This document shows positions 47,958 through 56,776 of a DNA stretch of 64,000 nucleotides, piece by piece (the first letter of the stretch is position 1; each line of letters starts with the position of its first letter). The position numbers were made by a program, and so were the translations under genes. The DNA comes from Pseudomonas sp. Leaf58. GTDB taxonomy: Bacteria > Pseudomonadota > Gammaproteobacteria > Pseudomonadales > Pseudomonadaceae. Below the pieces are notes generated by a model. That model did not search any database. It had not been told where the DNA came from and saw only the letters and a list, made by a program, of their open reading frames with translations. Location: positions 4,159,501 to 4,223,500 of the forward strand of contig NZ_CP032677.1 in assembly GCF_003627215.1 (NCBI RefSeq), read 5' to 3'.

Positions 47958-48506
47958 ATGAACGATTACCTCTTGGTCCTGATCAGCGCCGCGCTGGTCA
48001 ATCACCTGCACCTGCAACAGCAGCCAATCCCCAGGCTGCAACTGCACGTGCACGGCCTTGCCTGTGCACTGTGCATTGCCTTGGGTGTAATCGGTGCACA
48101 GCTGCTAAAGCGCGGGGTGCTTGCCCCTTTACAGCTTCAAGACCTTGATCTATTTCTGTTGTTGCCATGGCTGGCACTGCTCGCTTGGGACGTACCCTGG
48201 CTACTGACCAAGTGCCGCCCGGCCTGGCCCGCGGTGGCGCTGCCAGCGCTGCTCTTGAGCAATGCCACCGTGCTGGGGCTAGCCCTGCGACAGGCAAACG
48301 ATGACAGCACCTGGCTTGCCACGTTACTGCAAGCCCTGCTGGCCGGTGGCGGCTTCTGGGTGGTACTCATTATGTTCGCCGACCTGCGTCAACGCAGTGC
48401 CCATGCCGCCATCCCTCGGGCATTGCGCGGCCTGCCCATCGAACTGCTGGGTGCGGGGGTGATGGCCATGGCTTTCTCCGGTTTCTATGGACTGTTCGGC
48501 CAATGA
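47958..48506 (+). CDS. rnfA: RnfA-like membrane protein lacking iron-sulfur cysteines
   Basis: 182 residues, about six helices, start MNDYLLVLISAALVN matching RnfA. In classical RnfA the motif near residue 25 (LGLCPF) and near residue 110 (TTNCAVLG) provides Cys ligands of an intramembrane 2Fe-2S cluster shared with RnfE. Here those positions read QQPIP (residues 21-25) and SNATVLG (101-107; Cys replaced by Ala103). The C-terminal GFYGLFGQ keeps the family end. The overlap of 4 bases with rnfD shows coupling. It may be a degenerate or repurposed subunit. Confidence 0.82.
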   Translation: MNDYLLVLISAALVNHLHLQQQPIPRLQLHVHGLACALCIALGVIGAQLLKRGVLAPLQLQDLDLFLLLPWLALLAWDVPWLLTKCRPAWPAVALPALLLSNATVLGLALRQANDDSTWLATLLQALLAGGGFWVVLIMFADLRQRSAHAAIPRALRGLPIELLGAGVMAMAFSGFYGLFGQ

Positions 48507-49477
48507 GCAGCAAGCCTGACCCCCGCCTACGCACCAGCATGAGCCTGGTGCTGCTGGCCTGCGTGCCCGGCCTGCTGGCGCTGTTCTGGCTGCACGGCTG
48601 GGGATTACTGTTGAACCTGTTGCTTGGCGCCGCTGCCGCGCTGCTGTGCGAGGCGCTGCTGTTGATCATGCGCGCGCAACCACTAGGTCCGACACTAAGC
48701 GACGGTAGTGCGCTGGTAACCGCCGTGCTGCTGGCGGCCGGCCTGCCTGCTCTGGCACCTTGGTGGTTGCCGGTGGTGGCGGCCAGCGTTGCCATCGGCG
48801 TGGGCAAACAGGCCTTTGGCGGGGTTGGGCGCAATCTGTTTAACCCCGCCATGGTCGGCTATGCCTTCGTCCTGCTGAGCTTCCCACTGCACATGAACCA
48901 TTGGCCGGCGCTGGCGCCTGGCCTGCTCGACAGCTTGCAGCAGGTGTTCGTCGGCGGCGACACGATTGATGCCTGGGCCAGGCCGACCCTGCTCGACGGC
49001 CTGCGCCACAACCGCAGCCTTACCCTCGATGAACTGTTCGCCAACCATCCGGGCTTCGGCAACATCGGTGGGCGCGGCAGCGAATGGGTCAACCTGGCGT
49101 TTCTGCTCGGCGGCTTGTTCCTGCTGCAGCGCAAGGTGATCAGCTGGCATGCGCCGGTTGGTTTGCTGGCGGGGCTGTTCATGTTCAGCCTATTGGCCTG
49201 GAACGGGTCGGGTTCGGACTCCAATGGCTCGCCCTTGCTGCACCTGTTTTCCGGCTCGACCATGATGGCGGCATTCTTCATAGCCACCGAACCTGTGTCC
49301 GGCCCTCGGCATGAGCGGGCCAGGCTACTATTCGGCGTGGGCACGGGCCTGCTGATCTACTTGATCCGCACGTGGGGCAGCTACCCGGATGGCACGGCGT
49401 TCGCCGTCTTGTTGATGAATCTCATGGTGCCGAGCCTTGAGCGCCTGGTGTTACAGCACCAGCAGGCTACCCGATGA
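48503..49477 (+). CDS. rnfD: RnfD-like membrane subunit
   Basis: 324 residues, about ten helices. Conserved NqrB/RnfD blocks are GKQAFGGVGRNLFNPAMVGYAF near 100-122 and the late ATEPVSGPRHERARLLFGVG near 280 (E. coli ATDPVS). The FMN attachment motif SGAT is degraded to ARPT, with the threonine (Thr162) still in register. RnfD normally carries covalent FMN and links the electron input to the proton/sodium path. It directly follows rnfA with no rnfB or rnfC between. Confidence 0.88.
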   Translation: MSSKPDPRLRTSMSLVLLACVPGLLALFWLHGWGLLLNLLLGAAAALLCEALLLIMRAQPLGPTLSDGSALVTAVLLAAGLPALAPWWLPVVAASVAIGVGKQAFGGVGRNLFNPAMVGYAFVLLSFPLHMNHWPALAPGLLDSLQQVFVGGDTIDAWARPTLLDGLRHNRSLTLDELFANHPGFGNIGGRGSEWVNLAFLLGGLFLLQRKVISWHAPVGLLAGLFMFSLLAWNGSGSDSNGSPLLHLFSGSTMMAAFFIATEPVSGPRHERARLLFGVGTGLLIYLIRTWGSYPDGTAFAVLLMNLMVPSLERLVLQHQQATR

Positions 49478-50076
49478 AGCGCCTGGCACGTGATGTGGGC
49501 CTGCTGCTGTTGACCGGGGCACTTGCACTGTCGGCTACCCTGGCCTGGCGACACTGGACCAACACAGCCATCGCCGATGCTGAGAAACAATTGCAAAGCC
49601 GCCAGCGCCTGGCGGTGTTACCCGAAGGCAGTTACGACAACCAGCCACTGGACAGCCCGCTGCCAAGGCCAGCCTCGCAGCGGCCAAACAGCCGAATTCT
49701 GGCGGCCTACCGGGCTACACTGGCGGGTAAACCAACCGCCGTCATCCTGGTCACCCAGGCCCAGGGTTATGCAGGCCCGATCGTGCTGAGCGTCGCCATC
49801 GCCAAGGACGGTCGGCTGATCGGCAGCCAAGTGGTCGAGCAACAGGAAAGCCCCGGGCTGGGCGCACGCCTGGGTGACCCGCAGGTGAATTGGTTGGGGC
49901 AATTTGCCAACCGCCAGTTGAGCGATCACTGGGCACTGAAGCGGGATCAGGGCGATTTTGACCAACTGGCCGGCGCAACCGTGACTTCACGCACAGTGAT
50001 CGGCGCGCTGCAGGAGGCCCTGAGCTATTTCGACGAGCAGCGCAGCGGGCTGCTGGAGGGCGCCACGGATGAATAG
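49474..50076 (+). CDS. rnfG: RnfG-like FMN-binding subunit
   Basis: 200 residues. One N-terminal membrane helix (8-28) and a periplasmic FMN_bind domain. The flavinylation motif is AGATVTS (166-172), with Thr169 as the probable covalent FMN site, preserved here unlike in the RnfD neighbour. ESPGLGARLGDP near 125-135 matches the family. It overlaps rnfD by 4 bases and rnfE by 8 bases. Confidence 0.9.
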   Translation: MKRLARDVGLLLLTGALALSATLAWRHWTNTAIADAEKQLQSRQRLAVLPEGSYDNQPLDSPLPRPASQRPNSRILAAYRATLAGKPTAVILVTQAQGYAGPIVLSVAIAKDGRLIGSQVVEQQESPGLGARLGDPQVNWLGQFANRQLSDHWALKRDQGDFDQLAGATVTSRTVIGALQEALSYFDEQRSGLLEGATDE

Positions 50077-50593
50077 GTTGTACTTACTGGGCGCAAGCCT
50101 TGTGCCCTTGCTGGGCGCCACCCGAACGCTGAGTGAAGGTGTCACCATCGGTGCGTGCGCGGCGCTGATGAACAGCCTTCATCAACTGTTGCTGGCGCCC
50201 CTGCGCCAGCGCCTTGCCAGCTGGGCGTACGTAGTGGCCAGCCTGCTGCTGCTGGCTGCCCTGGCCTGTTGCGTGCAACTGGCACTGCGCGCGTGGTTAC
50301 TGCCATTGGCACTTGCCCTCGGCCACTACCCTGCACTGCTGTGCTTGCAATGCCTGGCCGCTGACCACCTGCTGCCCAACCCAAGGCGCTGGCGCCTGCT
50401 CAGCAGGTTTGTCTGCGCCTTCTTTGCCACCTGCCTGCTGCTCGGCGCCAGCCGCCAATGGCTGGCCGAGGTTGCCGGCCTGCACCTGGCCAGCCTGGCC
50501 CCCGGCGCCCTCCTACTGCTCGGACTGCTATTGGCCTTGTACAATCGCCTGCATCCGGGCCCCGCCCACCCACGTCGTCAAGGAACGCTCTGA
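50069..50593 (+). CDS. rnfE: RnfE-like membrane protein, shortened
   Basis: 174 residues (E. coli about 230). The start is later than in RnfE, with LLGASLVPLLGATRTL standing where other RnfE proteins have LLGLCPLLAVT, so the first Cys ligand is replaced by Val. A second Cys (ALLCLQCLAADHL) survives near the expected position. Five to six hydrophobic helices. Starts inside rnfG. The overall identity to typical RnfE looks low, so the subunit assignment relies on gene order and helix pattern. Confidence 0.75.
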   Translation: MNRLYLLGASLVPLLGATRTLSEGVTIGACAALMNSLHQLLLAPLRQRLASWAYVVASLLLLAALACCVQLALRAWLLPLALALGHYPALLCLQCLAADHLLPNPRRWRLLSRFVCAFFATCLLLGASRQWLAEVAGLHLASLAPGALLLLGLLLALYNRLHPGPAHPRRQGTL

Positions 50594-50597
50594 TTTC

Positions 50598-51236
50598 ATG
50601 AATGCCGCCAAACGCCTGGAGATTTTTCGCAGGCTGCACGAAGACAACCCCGACCCAAAGACCGAACTGGCCTACACCACCCCGTTCGAACTGCTGGTCG
50701 CCGTGACCCTGTCTGCGCAGGCCACCGACGTCGGCGTCAACAAGGCCACCGCCCGCCTGTTCCCCGTTGCCAACACCCCCGAGGCTATCTATGCCCTAGG
50801 CGTCGAAGGCCTGAGCGAATACATCAAGACCATTGGCCTGTACAACAGCAAGGCCAAGAATGTCATCGAAGCCTGTCGGCTGCTGATCGAACGCCACGCC
50901 AGCCAAGTGCCACAAACCCGCGAAGCCCTTGAGGCACTGCCAGGCGTTGGCCGCAAGACTGCCAACGTGGTGCTCAACACTGCGTTCCGTCAACCGACCA
51001 TGGCGGTGGATACCCATATCTTCCGGGTCAGTAACCGTACCGGCATTGCGCCCGGCAAGACGGTACTGGAGGTGGAGAAAAAACTGATCAAGTTCGTACC
51101 CAAGGATTACCTGCTCGACGCCCACCACTGGCTGATCCTGCACGGGCGTTATGTGTGCCAGGCGCGCAAGCCAAGGTGCGGCAGCTGTCGCATCGAAGAT
51201 TTGTGCGAGTACAAGCACAAGACCTCCGACGATTGA
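50598..51236 (+). CDS. nth: Endonuclease III (DNA glycosylase/AP lyase)
   Basis: 212 residues. The helix-hairpin-helix LPGVGRKTANVV places the catalytic Lys120, and VDTHIFRV the catalytic Asp138, at E. coli numbering. The 4Fe-4S cluster cysteines are in CQARKPRCGSCRIEDLC near 185-205. It removes oxidised pyrimidines and nicks the DNA backbone. It starts 4 bases after the rnfE stop, as in the Rnf-nth operons of other gammaproteobacteria. The longer in-frame reading to 50313 overlaps rnfE and is rejected. Confidence 0.97.
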   Translation: MNAAKRLEIFRRLHEDNPDPKTELAYTTPFELLVAVTLSAQATDVGVNKATARLFPVANTPEAIYALGVEGLSEYIKTIGLYNSKAKNVIEACRLLIERHASQVPQTREALEALPGVGRKTANVVLNTAFRQPTMAVDTHIFRVSNRTGIAPGKTVLEVEKKLIKFVPKDYLLDAHHWLILHGRYVCQARKPRCGSCRIEDLCEYKHKTSDD

Positions 51237-51340
51237 CTCGATAGCTGAAAACCGCCTGCCACGATTGAAAAAATCTTTTTTACCAGCGTCTGCTTTCTGG
51301 TTATAAGGACGGCCAATGGCCCCTTGGCTTGGAGCGACTC

Positions 51341-51517
51341 ATGAGCACCGATAAAGACGACCTGTCGATCGAAGATGATTTTGTTGCCGTAGAGGATGAA
51401 GCGGAGCCCCCGGTGGAAAGCGCAAAGACCAACCTGAGCAAACGCCGTACCATCGACAACATGCTTGAAGAACGGCGCCTGCAGAAGCAGCTGGCCGATT
51501 TTGATTACGACCTGTAG
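51341..51517 (+). CDS. Small acidic conserved protein (PA3496-like)
   Basis: 58 residues. An acidic N-terminal half (DKDDLSIEDDFVAVEDEAEPP) precedes a basic helix (KTNLSKRRTIDNMLEERRLQKQLADFDYDL). GGAG is 6 bases before the ATG at 51341; the ATG four codons earlier is rejected. It resembles the small protein that follows nth in P. aeruginosa. Function unknown. Confidence 0.65.
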   Translation: MSTDKDDLSIEDDFVAVEDEAEPPVESAKTNLSKRRTIDNMLEERRLQKQLADFDYDL

Positions 51518-51537
51518 CGAGGGCCTGTAGCCTAGGC

Positions 51538-51560
51538 AAAGCCTCCAGGGTGGAGGCTTT
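51538..51560. terminator. Hairpin between convergent genes
   Basis: aaagcctcca-ggg-tggaggcttt: a 10-bp stem with a 3-base loop, ending with TTT. Likely bidirectional terminator for the small acidic gene and the response regulator. Confidence 0.75.
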
Positions 51561-51571
51561 ACGACCTGCGG

Positions 51572-52195
51572 TCAGTTCAGCCCTTGACGCTGCGCCAGCT
51601 CGATAAGGTCGACCAGCGACCGGGCATTGAGCTTGAGCAAAAGGCGAGACTTGTAGGTACTGACCGTCTTGTTACTGAGGAACATGCTGTCGGCAATCTC
51701 CTTGTTCGAGCGGCCACGCGCCAGCTGTTGCAGCACCGTCATCTCGCGCGCCGAGAGGCGGTTGACCATGTCCGTCTCGCTCCCCCCACCTCTGCCGCGT
51801 GATGCATGCAGGGCCTGGTTGGGGAAGTAGCTGTAGCCCGATAACACCGCCTTGATAGCGCTGAGTAATTCGGTGAGCTCCTGTTGCTTGCACACATACC
51901 CCGCAGCCCCGGCCTGCATGCAGCGCATCGAGAAATTACCAGGCGCTTGCGACGTTAGCACCAGCACCTTGCTGCCCGGGCTGAAAGTCGCCATGCGGGC
52001 AATCACCTCCAGACCGTCCAGTTTAGGGATACCGATATCGAGCACGACAATATCCGGCAGGTGTTGCCGTGTGAGCTGCAGTGCAGCCACCCCGTTGTCG
52101 GTCTCCGCCACGACGTCATACCCATGCCGTTCCATCAGCATGCGTACGGCCAGGCGTATGACCGGATGATCATCCACGATAAGCACTTTATTCAT
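51572..52195 (-). CDS. NarL/FixJ-type response regulator
   Basis: 207 residues. A receiver domain (1-120) has the acid pair Asp8-Asp9, the phospho-acceptor Asp53 (IVVLDIGIPKLDG) and the Thr switch in VLVLTSQ, followed by a LuxR-type HTH (about 145-207) with LSAREMTVLQQLARGRSNKEIA and the recognition helix SNKTVSTYKSRLL. The start at 52195 gives the usual MNKVLIVDD; an ATG five codons upstream is less likely. No sensor kinase is next to it, so the partner is elsewhere (orphan regulator). It could be related to BfmR/UvrY/ErdR-type regulators. Confidence 0.9.
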   Translation of the reverse strand: MNKVLIVDDHPVIRLAVRMLMERHGYDVVAETDNGVAALQLTRQHLPDIVVLDIGIPKLDGLEVIARMATFSPGSKVLVLTSQAPGNFSMRCMQAGAAGYVCKQQELTELLSAIKAVLSGYSYFPNQALHASRGRGGGSETDMVNRLSAREMTVLQQLARGRSNKEIADSMFLSNKTVSTYKSRLLLKLNARSLVDLIELAQRQGLN

Positions 52196-52565
52196 GCGAC
52201 ATCCATTCATTCATTATTTTTGCTTGGTACGCCACGATAACCGACGGAACACCTGTTGGCGCGAGGATTTAGCGGCGAAATACATGGACAGATAAAGCCT
52301 ACAACACTTACAGAAATTTCCTACACGCAGCTGCCGTACTTGTAACAACAAAATTCTTAATCAATGCAATAAACCTTATCACCTGCTTCGCAATACGGAC
52401 CAGTTGAAAACTGTTCAGCCGCTGCCGAAAATTTCATTTCAATCGCAATGAAAAAGCGGAGCAACTACGCACCATCGCGATAATTCCTCGCCTGGGAAAC
52501 ACTCCAGTCTTTAGTTGAGTAGTTCGGTAAGGTAAAGATAGGCAAAAACGCAGGAGACAGCCATC
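52196..52565. other. Gene-free, AT-richer divergent control region
   Basis: 370 bp between the response regulator gene and the small membrane protein gene. The sequence is clearly richer in A and T than its neighbours around 52270-52470, suggesting promoters for both genes. It contains a short inverted repeat near 52433-52452 (tttcat...atgaaa). I find no gene or RNA element. Confidence 0.45.
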
Positions 52566-53024
52566 ATGAGCCAAACACAACCTGTCGCCCCGCTGACGAT
52601 CGTTGCCATCTTCGCGGGGATCATCGAAGCCTCAGCCCTTGCGACCTTGCCGTTTCTCAGTGATTCCAGCCAGAAACTCTATACCTGGTTTCTGGTGGGA
52701 TTCCCGTTCTTCCTGACAGCGCTGTTCTTCCTGACACTCAACTTCAATTACAAGTCGTTCTACAACCCAATGCCAAGTGAAGCAGCAAACATCGACTCGC
52801 CTATAGCAAATACCTTACCGCGTGAATGCAGCGAAACTGGGCAAGCCGCGCCTGTAACGGTCATGTTTTCCGGGCCCGATGCCTATCGCATGATGGAGCA
52901 ACAACTCCTGCTTGCACTTGCCCAACCGCTGCAAACACCTCAAACGTGGCGCTTGTGCAACTTGGATAAACGCCAATGTGTACAGCTGTCGGTCAGTACC
53001 TTGGAGGAGGATGTTGCGACCTGA
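52566..53024 (+). CDS. Two-span membrane protein, function unknown
   Basis: 152 residues. Two hydrophobic helices (9-30, IVAIFAGIIEASALATLPFL, and 42-62, FLVGFPFFLTALFFLTLNF) are followed by a soluble domain of about 85 residues with VTVMFSGPDAYRMMEQQL. AGGAG precedes the ATG by 9 bases. Next to the response regulator gene, which might control it. I do not recognise a family. Confidence 0.68.
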   Translation: MSQTQPVAPLTIVAIFAGIIEASALATLPFLSDSSQKLYTWFLVGFPFFLTALFFLTLNFNYKSFYNPMPSEAANIDSPIANTLPRECSETGQAAPVTVMFSGPDAYRMMEQQLLLALAQPLQTPQTWRLCNLDKRQCVQLSVSTLEEDVAT

Positions 53025-53048
53025 GCCGTTGAATGCCTTAGGTTATTC

Positions 53049-53080
53049 CAAAAAAAACCCCGGCCTGAGCCGGGGTTTTC
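53049..53080. terminator. Bidirectional terminator
   Basis: aaaaaaccccggc-ctga-gccggggtttt: a 7-bp GC stem flanked by A and T runs between the convergent membrane-protein gene and argG. Confidence 0.92.
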
Positions 53081-53097
53081 ATGACATGCGTCAGCAA

Positions 53098-54315
53098 TCA
53101 GAGTAGCGAACGGCCCTTGTTGGCAGCAATACGCATACGCAGTGCGTTGAGCTTGATGAAGCCCGCAGCGTCCGCTTGGTTGTACGCGCCGCCATCTTCC
53201 TCGAAGGTGGCGATGTTGGCGTCGAACAGCGAGTCGTCCGACTTGCGGCCGACCACGGTGACATTGCCCTTGTACAATTTCAGGCGCACAACGCCATTCA
53301 CGCTGGCTTGGGAAGCGTCGATCATCTGCTGCAGCATCAGACGCTCTGGGCTCCACCAGTAGCCGGTGTAGATCAGGCTGGCGTACTTCGGCATCAGCTC
53401 ATCTTTCAGGTGAGCGACTTCGCGGTCCAGGGTGATCGACTCGATGGCACGGTGGGCCTTGAGCATGATGGTGCCGCCAGGCGTCTCGTAGCAGCCACGC
53501 GACTTCATGCCGACGTAACGGTTTTCTACGATGTCCAGGCGGCCGATGCCGTTGGCACCGCCGATACGGTTCAACTCGGCCAAGACGGTGGCTGGGCTTT
53601 TCTCGACGCCGTCGATGGCAACGATGTCACCGTTGCGGTAGCTCAGCTCGATGTAGGTAGCCTGGTCTGGCGCGTTTTCCGGCGAGACGCTCCAGCGCCA
53701 CATGTCTTCTTCGTGCTCGGTCCAGGTATCTTCCAGGACGCCGCCTTCGTAGGAGATGTGCAGCAAGTTGGCGTCCATCGAGTACGGCGACTTCTTCTTG
53801 CCGTGGCGCTCGATCGGGATGCCGTGCTTCTCGGCGTAGTCCATCAGCTTTTCGCGGGACAGCAGGTCCCACTCACGCCATGGGGCGATGACCTTGACGC
53901 CTGGCTTCAGGGCGTAAGCACCCAGCTCGAAACGCACCTGGTCGTTGCCTTTACCGGTGGCGCCGTGGGAAATGGCGTCGGCGCCAGTTTCGTTGGCGAT
54001 TTCGATCAGGCGCTTGGCGATCAGCGGACGGGCGATGGAAGTACCCAGCAGGTACTCGCCCTCGTAGACGGTGTTGGCGCGGAACATCGGGAACACGAAA
54101 TCACGCACGAATTCTTCGCGCAGGTCGTCGATGTAGATCTCTTTAACGCCCATTGCCTGGGCCTTGGCGCGAGCCGGCTCAACCTCTTCGCCCTGCCCCA
54201 GGTCAGCGGTGAAGGTCACCACTTCGCAGTTGTAGGTATCCTGCAGCCACTTGAGAATCACCGAAGTATCAAGGCCGCCGGAATACGCCAGTACGACCTT
54301 TTTTACGTCCGCCAT
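53098..54315 (-). CDS. argG: Argininosuccinate synthase
   Basis: 405 residues. Pyrophosphate motif [15 protein letters not shown] at residues 9-23, then the citrulline- and aspartate-binding segments [18 protein letters not shown] near 115-132 and [17 protein letters not shown] near 262-278. It joins citrulline and aspartate in arginine synthesis. The start is [15 protein letters not shown] stretch after it (54316-54639) holds its promoter and a REP. It is separated from argF by 8 kb. Confidence 0.98.
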   Translation of the reverse strand: MADVKKVVLAYSGGLDTSVILKWLQDTYNCEVVTFTADLGQGEEVEPARAKAQAMGVKEIYIDDLREEFVRDFVFPMFRANTVYEGEYLLGTSIARPLIAKRLIEIANETGADAISHGATGKGNDQVRFELGAYALKPGVKVIAPWREWDLLSREKLMDYAEKHGIPIERHGKKKSPYSMDANLLHISYEGGVLEDTWTEHEEDMWRWSVSPENAPDQATYIELSYRNGDIVAIDGVEKSPATVLAELNRIGGANGIGRLDIVENRYVGMKSRGCYETPGGTIMLKAHRAIESITLDREVAHLKDELMPKYASLIYTGYWWSPERLMLQQMIDASQASVNGVVRLKLYKGNVTVVGRKSDDSLFDANIATFEEDGGAYNQADAAGFIKLNALRMRIAANKGRSLL

Positions 54316-54516
54316 GCCATCACTCCACGGGGTTGTACGGAAAGCGGTCGATTCTAACGACGTTGCGGATAAATTTACAGTGGGGCGACAGCTTATGACG
54401 ACAAAGCGACAAGAACTTTCGGAAGGGCGACGGGTGGTTGGTTGGGGTGATGCGGGATGCGGGACGCATGCCTTGAGGTAGTATCAGGGCCACAAGGTGC
54501 ATGGCTTGAGCAGTTA

Positions 54517-54567
54517 AGCGCCTGTGGGATGGAGCGCCGCCCGCGCGGCGCTCGATCCCACAGGCGC
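54517..54567. repeat. REP-type perfect palindrome upstream of argG
   Basis: agcgcctgtgggatggagcgccgc ... gcggcgctcgatcccacaggcgct: arms of 23-24 bp with one or two mismatches around a 4-base centre. Found in the 324-bp argG/motY gap, which I otherwise find empty apart from the argG promoter. Confidence 0.8.
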
Positions 54568-54639
54568 TGAAAATGTTGTGCTGAACGCTTGGTGGCCTAG
54601 ATATCACCCTTGGCCATGCACCCCGCAGCCCACCCGATC

Positions 54640-55599
54640 TTAGGGTGCCTTCGCCCCTGGCACACCCGAGGCCGGAACCGCAGCTGGACTGGCTGGCGCG
54701 GACGTCGGAGCAACCGGCACCACTTGTTCCACCGCCTTCTCCACCACTGCCACCCGCTCCAGCTCAATATTCACCCGACGATTCCGCGCCCGATTCGCCG
54801 CACTGTTGTTCTTCGCCAACGGATAACGCTCACCATGAAACTGCACGGTAATCTGCGCTTCCGCCACCCCATGGGCCATGAGGTAATCGGCCACCGCCAA
54901 CGCCCGGCGGCGTGACAGGTCGCGGTTGGTCAGGCGATTACCACTGTTATCGGAATGCCCGTTGAGCTCGATATGGTTAACCGTGGGGTCGGCCTTCATG
55001 TAATCGAGGATTACGTCCAGCCGTGCCTTGGCCGCGTCATCCAGCTCGATGCCGCCCCCCGGGAAGCCAACCTGGGTCTGGCGCACCTGGTCGTAGTTCA
55101 TCGGCAGCAGCTTGGCAGCACACACCAGATAGTCGCTATAGGCCTTGGCGAAGCTGACTGGCAATACCCGCACCTCCATCGGCCTGCCTGTCTCACCGGC
55201 GTAATTGCGCACCACTGTGCTGCGCCCGTCGAGCAGGCCGTTGATCAGGCGACTCGCCTGGCCTTGGGAGGAGCTGAACAACACGCCGGTACGGGCCAAG
55301 CGCACACTGCCCAGGCTGATGTCGCTGCGCCCGGGTTGCCACGGCGCCGCAGCCGCCAGCAAGGTCGCTGTGCCCGCGCCCAGCGCGTTACTGCCCGAGC
55401 GTAACTGGAACACCGGCTGCTCACCCGCGCGGCGGACGAACTCTCCACTGCCAAATCCGTCGATCGGCTGGATCAGCCGGCATTCGAATTGGTCACCCTC
55501 GACCTTCCAGGCAATATTCTCCATGCGCGTCTGGAATGTCAGCGCGCCGGCCGGCAGGCTGGCGAACAGGGTCAACAGGGCTAGGTAACGCTGGCGCAC
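54640..55599 (-). CDS. motY: MotY-like OmpA-family flagellar protein
   Basis: 319 residues from the GTG at 55599, with GGAG 6 bases before it. A signal peptide (VRQRYLALLTLFASLPAGA) leads to a MotY N-terminal beta domain (about 20-150, LTFQTRMENIAWKVEGDQFECRL) and an OmpA_C peptidoglycan-binding domain (about 165-275) with HIELNGHSDNSGNRLTNRDLSRRRA. The C-terminus is Ala/Pro-rich. In Pseudomonas MotY forms the T-ring that holds the MotCD/MotAB stators. The neighbours argG, pyrC and rnt match the P. aeruginosa order as I recall it. Confidence 0.88.
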   Translation of the reverse strand: MRQRYLALLTLFASLPAGALTFQTRMENIAWKVEGDQFECRLIQPIDGFGSGEFVRRAGEQPVFQLRSGSNALGAGTATLLAAAAPWQPGRSDISLGSVRLARTGVLFSSSQGQASRLINGLLDGRSTVVRNYAGETGRPMEVRVLPVSFAKAYSDYLVCAAKLLPMNYDQVRQTQVGFPGGGIELDDAAKARLDVILDYMKADPTVNHIELNGHSDNSGNRLTNRDLSRRRALAVADYLMAHGVAEAQITVQFHGERYPLAKNNSAANRARNRRVNIELERVAVVEKAVEQVVPVAPTSAPASPAAVPASGVPGAKAP

Positions 55600-55729
55600 G
55601 GGCGGCTCCACAATTTCTGACGGCTTACCTGCAGGCTATCGGACGCCTGCCGCAAAACTTGATAGCCGTGCTCGTCCCAGGGTTTTCCGGTAGCATTGGG
55701 GCTTGAGTTCGACCCGCCTGGAATCCCCA

Positions 55730-56776
55730 ATGTCCGATCGCCTGACCCTCCTGCGCCCCGACGACTGGCACATCCATCTGCGCGATGGTGCCGTCCTGCC
55801 CCACACCGTTGGCGACGTGGCGCGTACTTTCGCCCGTGCCATCATCATGCCCAACCTGGTTCCGCCGGTGCGCAATGCCGCCGAGGCCGACGCTTACCGT
55901 GAGCGCATCCTGGCCGCGCGTCCGGCCGGCAGCCGCTTCGAGCCGCTGATGGTGCTGTACCTCACCGACCGCACCAGCCCCGAGGATATCCGCGCGGCCA
56001 AAGCCAGCGGCTTCGTGTACGCCGCCAAACTGTACCCGGCTGGCGCCACCACCAACTCCGACTCGGGCGTGACCAGCATCGACAATATCTTCCCGGCCAT
56101 CGAGGCACTGGCAGAAGTCGGTATGCCGCTGCTGGTGCACGGCGAAGTGACCCGCAGCGAGATCGACGTGTTCGACCGCGAGAAGCGCTTCATCGACGAA
56201 CACATGCGCCGGGTGGTCGAGCGTTTCCCAACGCTGAAAGTGGTGTTCGAGCACATCACCACCAGCGATGCCGCGCAGTTCGTCACCGAGGCCCCGGCCA
56301 ACGTCGGCGCGACCATCACCGCGCAGCACCTGCTGTACAACCGCAACCACATGCTGGTGGGTGGCATTCGCCCGCACTTCTACTGCCTGCCGATCCTCAA
56401 GCGCAACACCCACCAGGTGGCGCTGCTGGACGCGGCCACCAGCGGTAACCCGAAGTTCTTCCTGGGTACCGACTCGGCCCCGCACGCCCGCCATGCCAAA
56501 GAAGCCGCCTGCGGTTGCGCCGGCTGCTACACCGCCTATGCGGCCATCGAGATGTACGCCGAAGCGTTCGAACAGCGTAACGCGCTGGACAAGCTGGAAG
56601 GCTTTGCCAGCCTGCACGGCCCAGCCTTCTATGGCCTGCCGGTGAACACCGACACCATTACCCTGGTGCGCGAAGAATGGACTGCCCCGGCCACCCTGCC
56701 GTTTGGCGAGCAGACTGTAGTCCCCCTGCGCGCCGGCGAAAAACTGCGCTGGCGCCTGCTGGAGGAAAACGCGTGA
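55730..56776 (+). CDS. pyrC: Dihydroorotase, PyrC type
   Basis: 348 residues, equal to E. coli PyrC. Metal-binding His14 and His16 (DWHIHLRDG), the carboxylated lysine in [13 protein letters not shown] near residue 100, and later His in LVHGEV, HITT and the Asp of LGTDSAPH. It closes carbamoyl-aspartate to dihydroorotate in pyrimidine synthesis. ATG at 55730; a longer frame from 55703 is rejected. The stop overlaps the GTG of rnt by 4 bases. Confidence 0.96.
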   Translation: MSDRLTLLRPDDWHIHLRDGAVLPHTVGDVARTFARAIIMPNLVPPVRNAAEADAYRERILAARPAGSRFEPLMVLYLTDRTSPEDIRAAKASGFVYAAKLYPAGATTNSDSGVTSIDNIFPAIEALAEVGMPLLVHGEVTRSEIDVFDREKRFIDEHMRRVVERFPTLKVVFEHITTSDAAQFVTEAPANVGATITAQHLLYNRNHMLVGGIRPHFYCLPILKRNTHQVALLDAATSGNPKFFLGTDSAPHARHAKEAACGCAGCYTAYAAIEMYAEAFEQRNALDKLEGFASLHGPAFYGLPVNTDTITLVREEWTAPATLPFGEQTVVPLRAGEKLRWRLLEENA

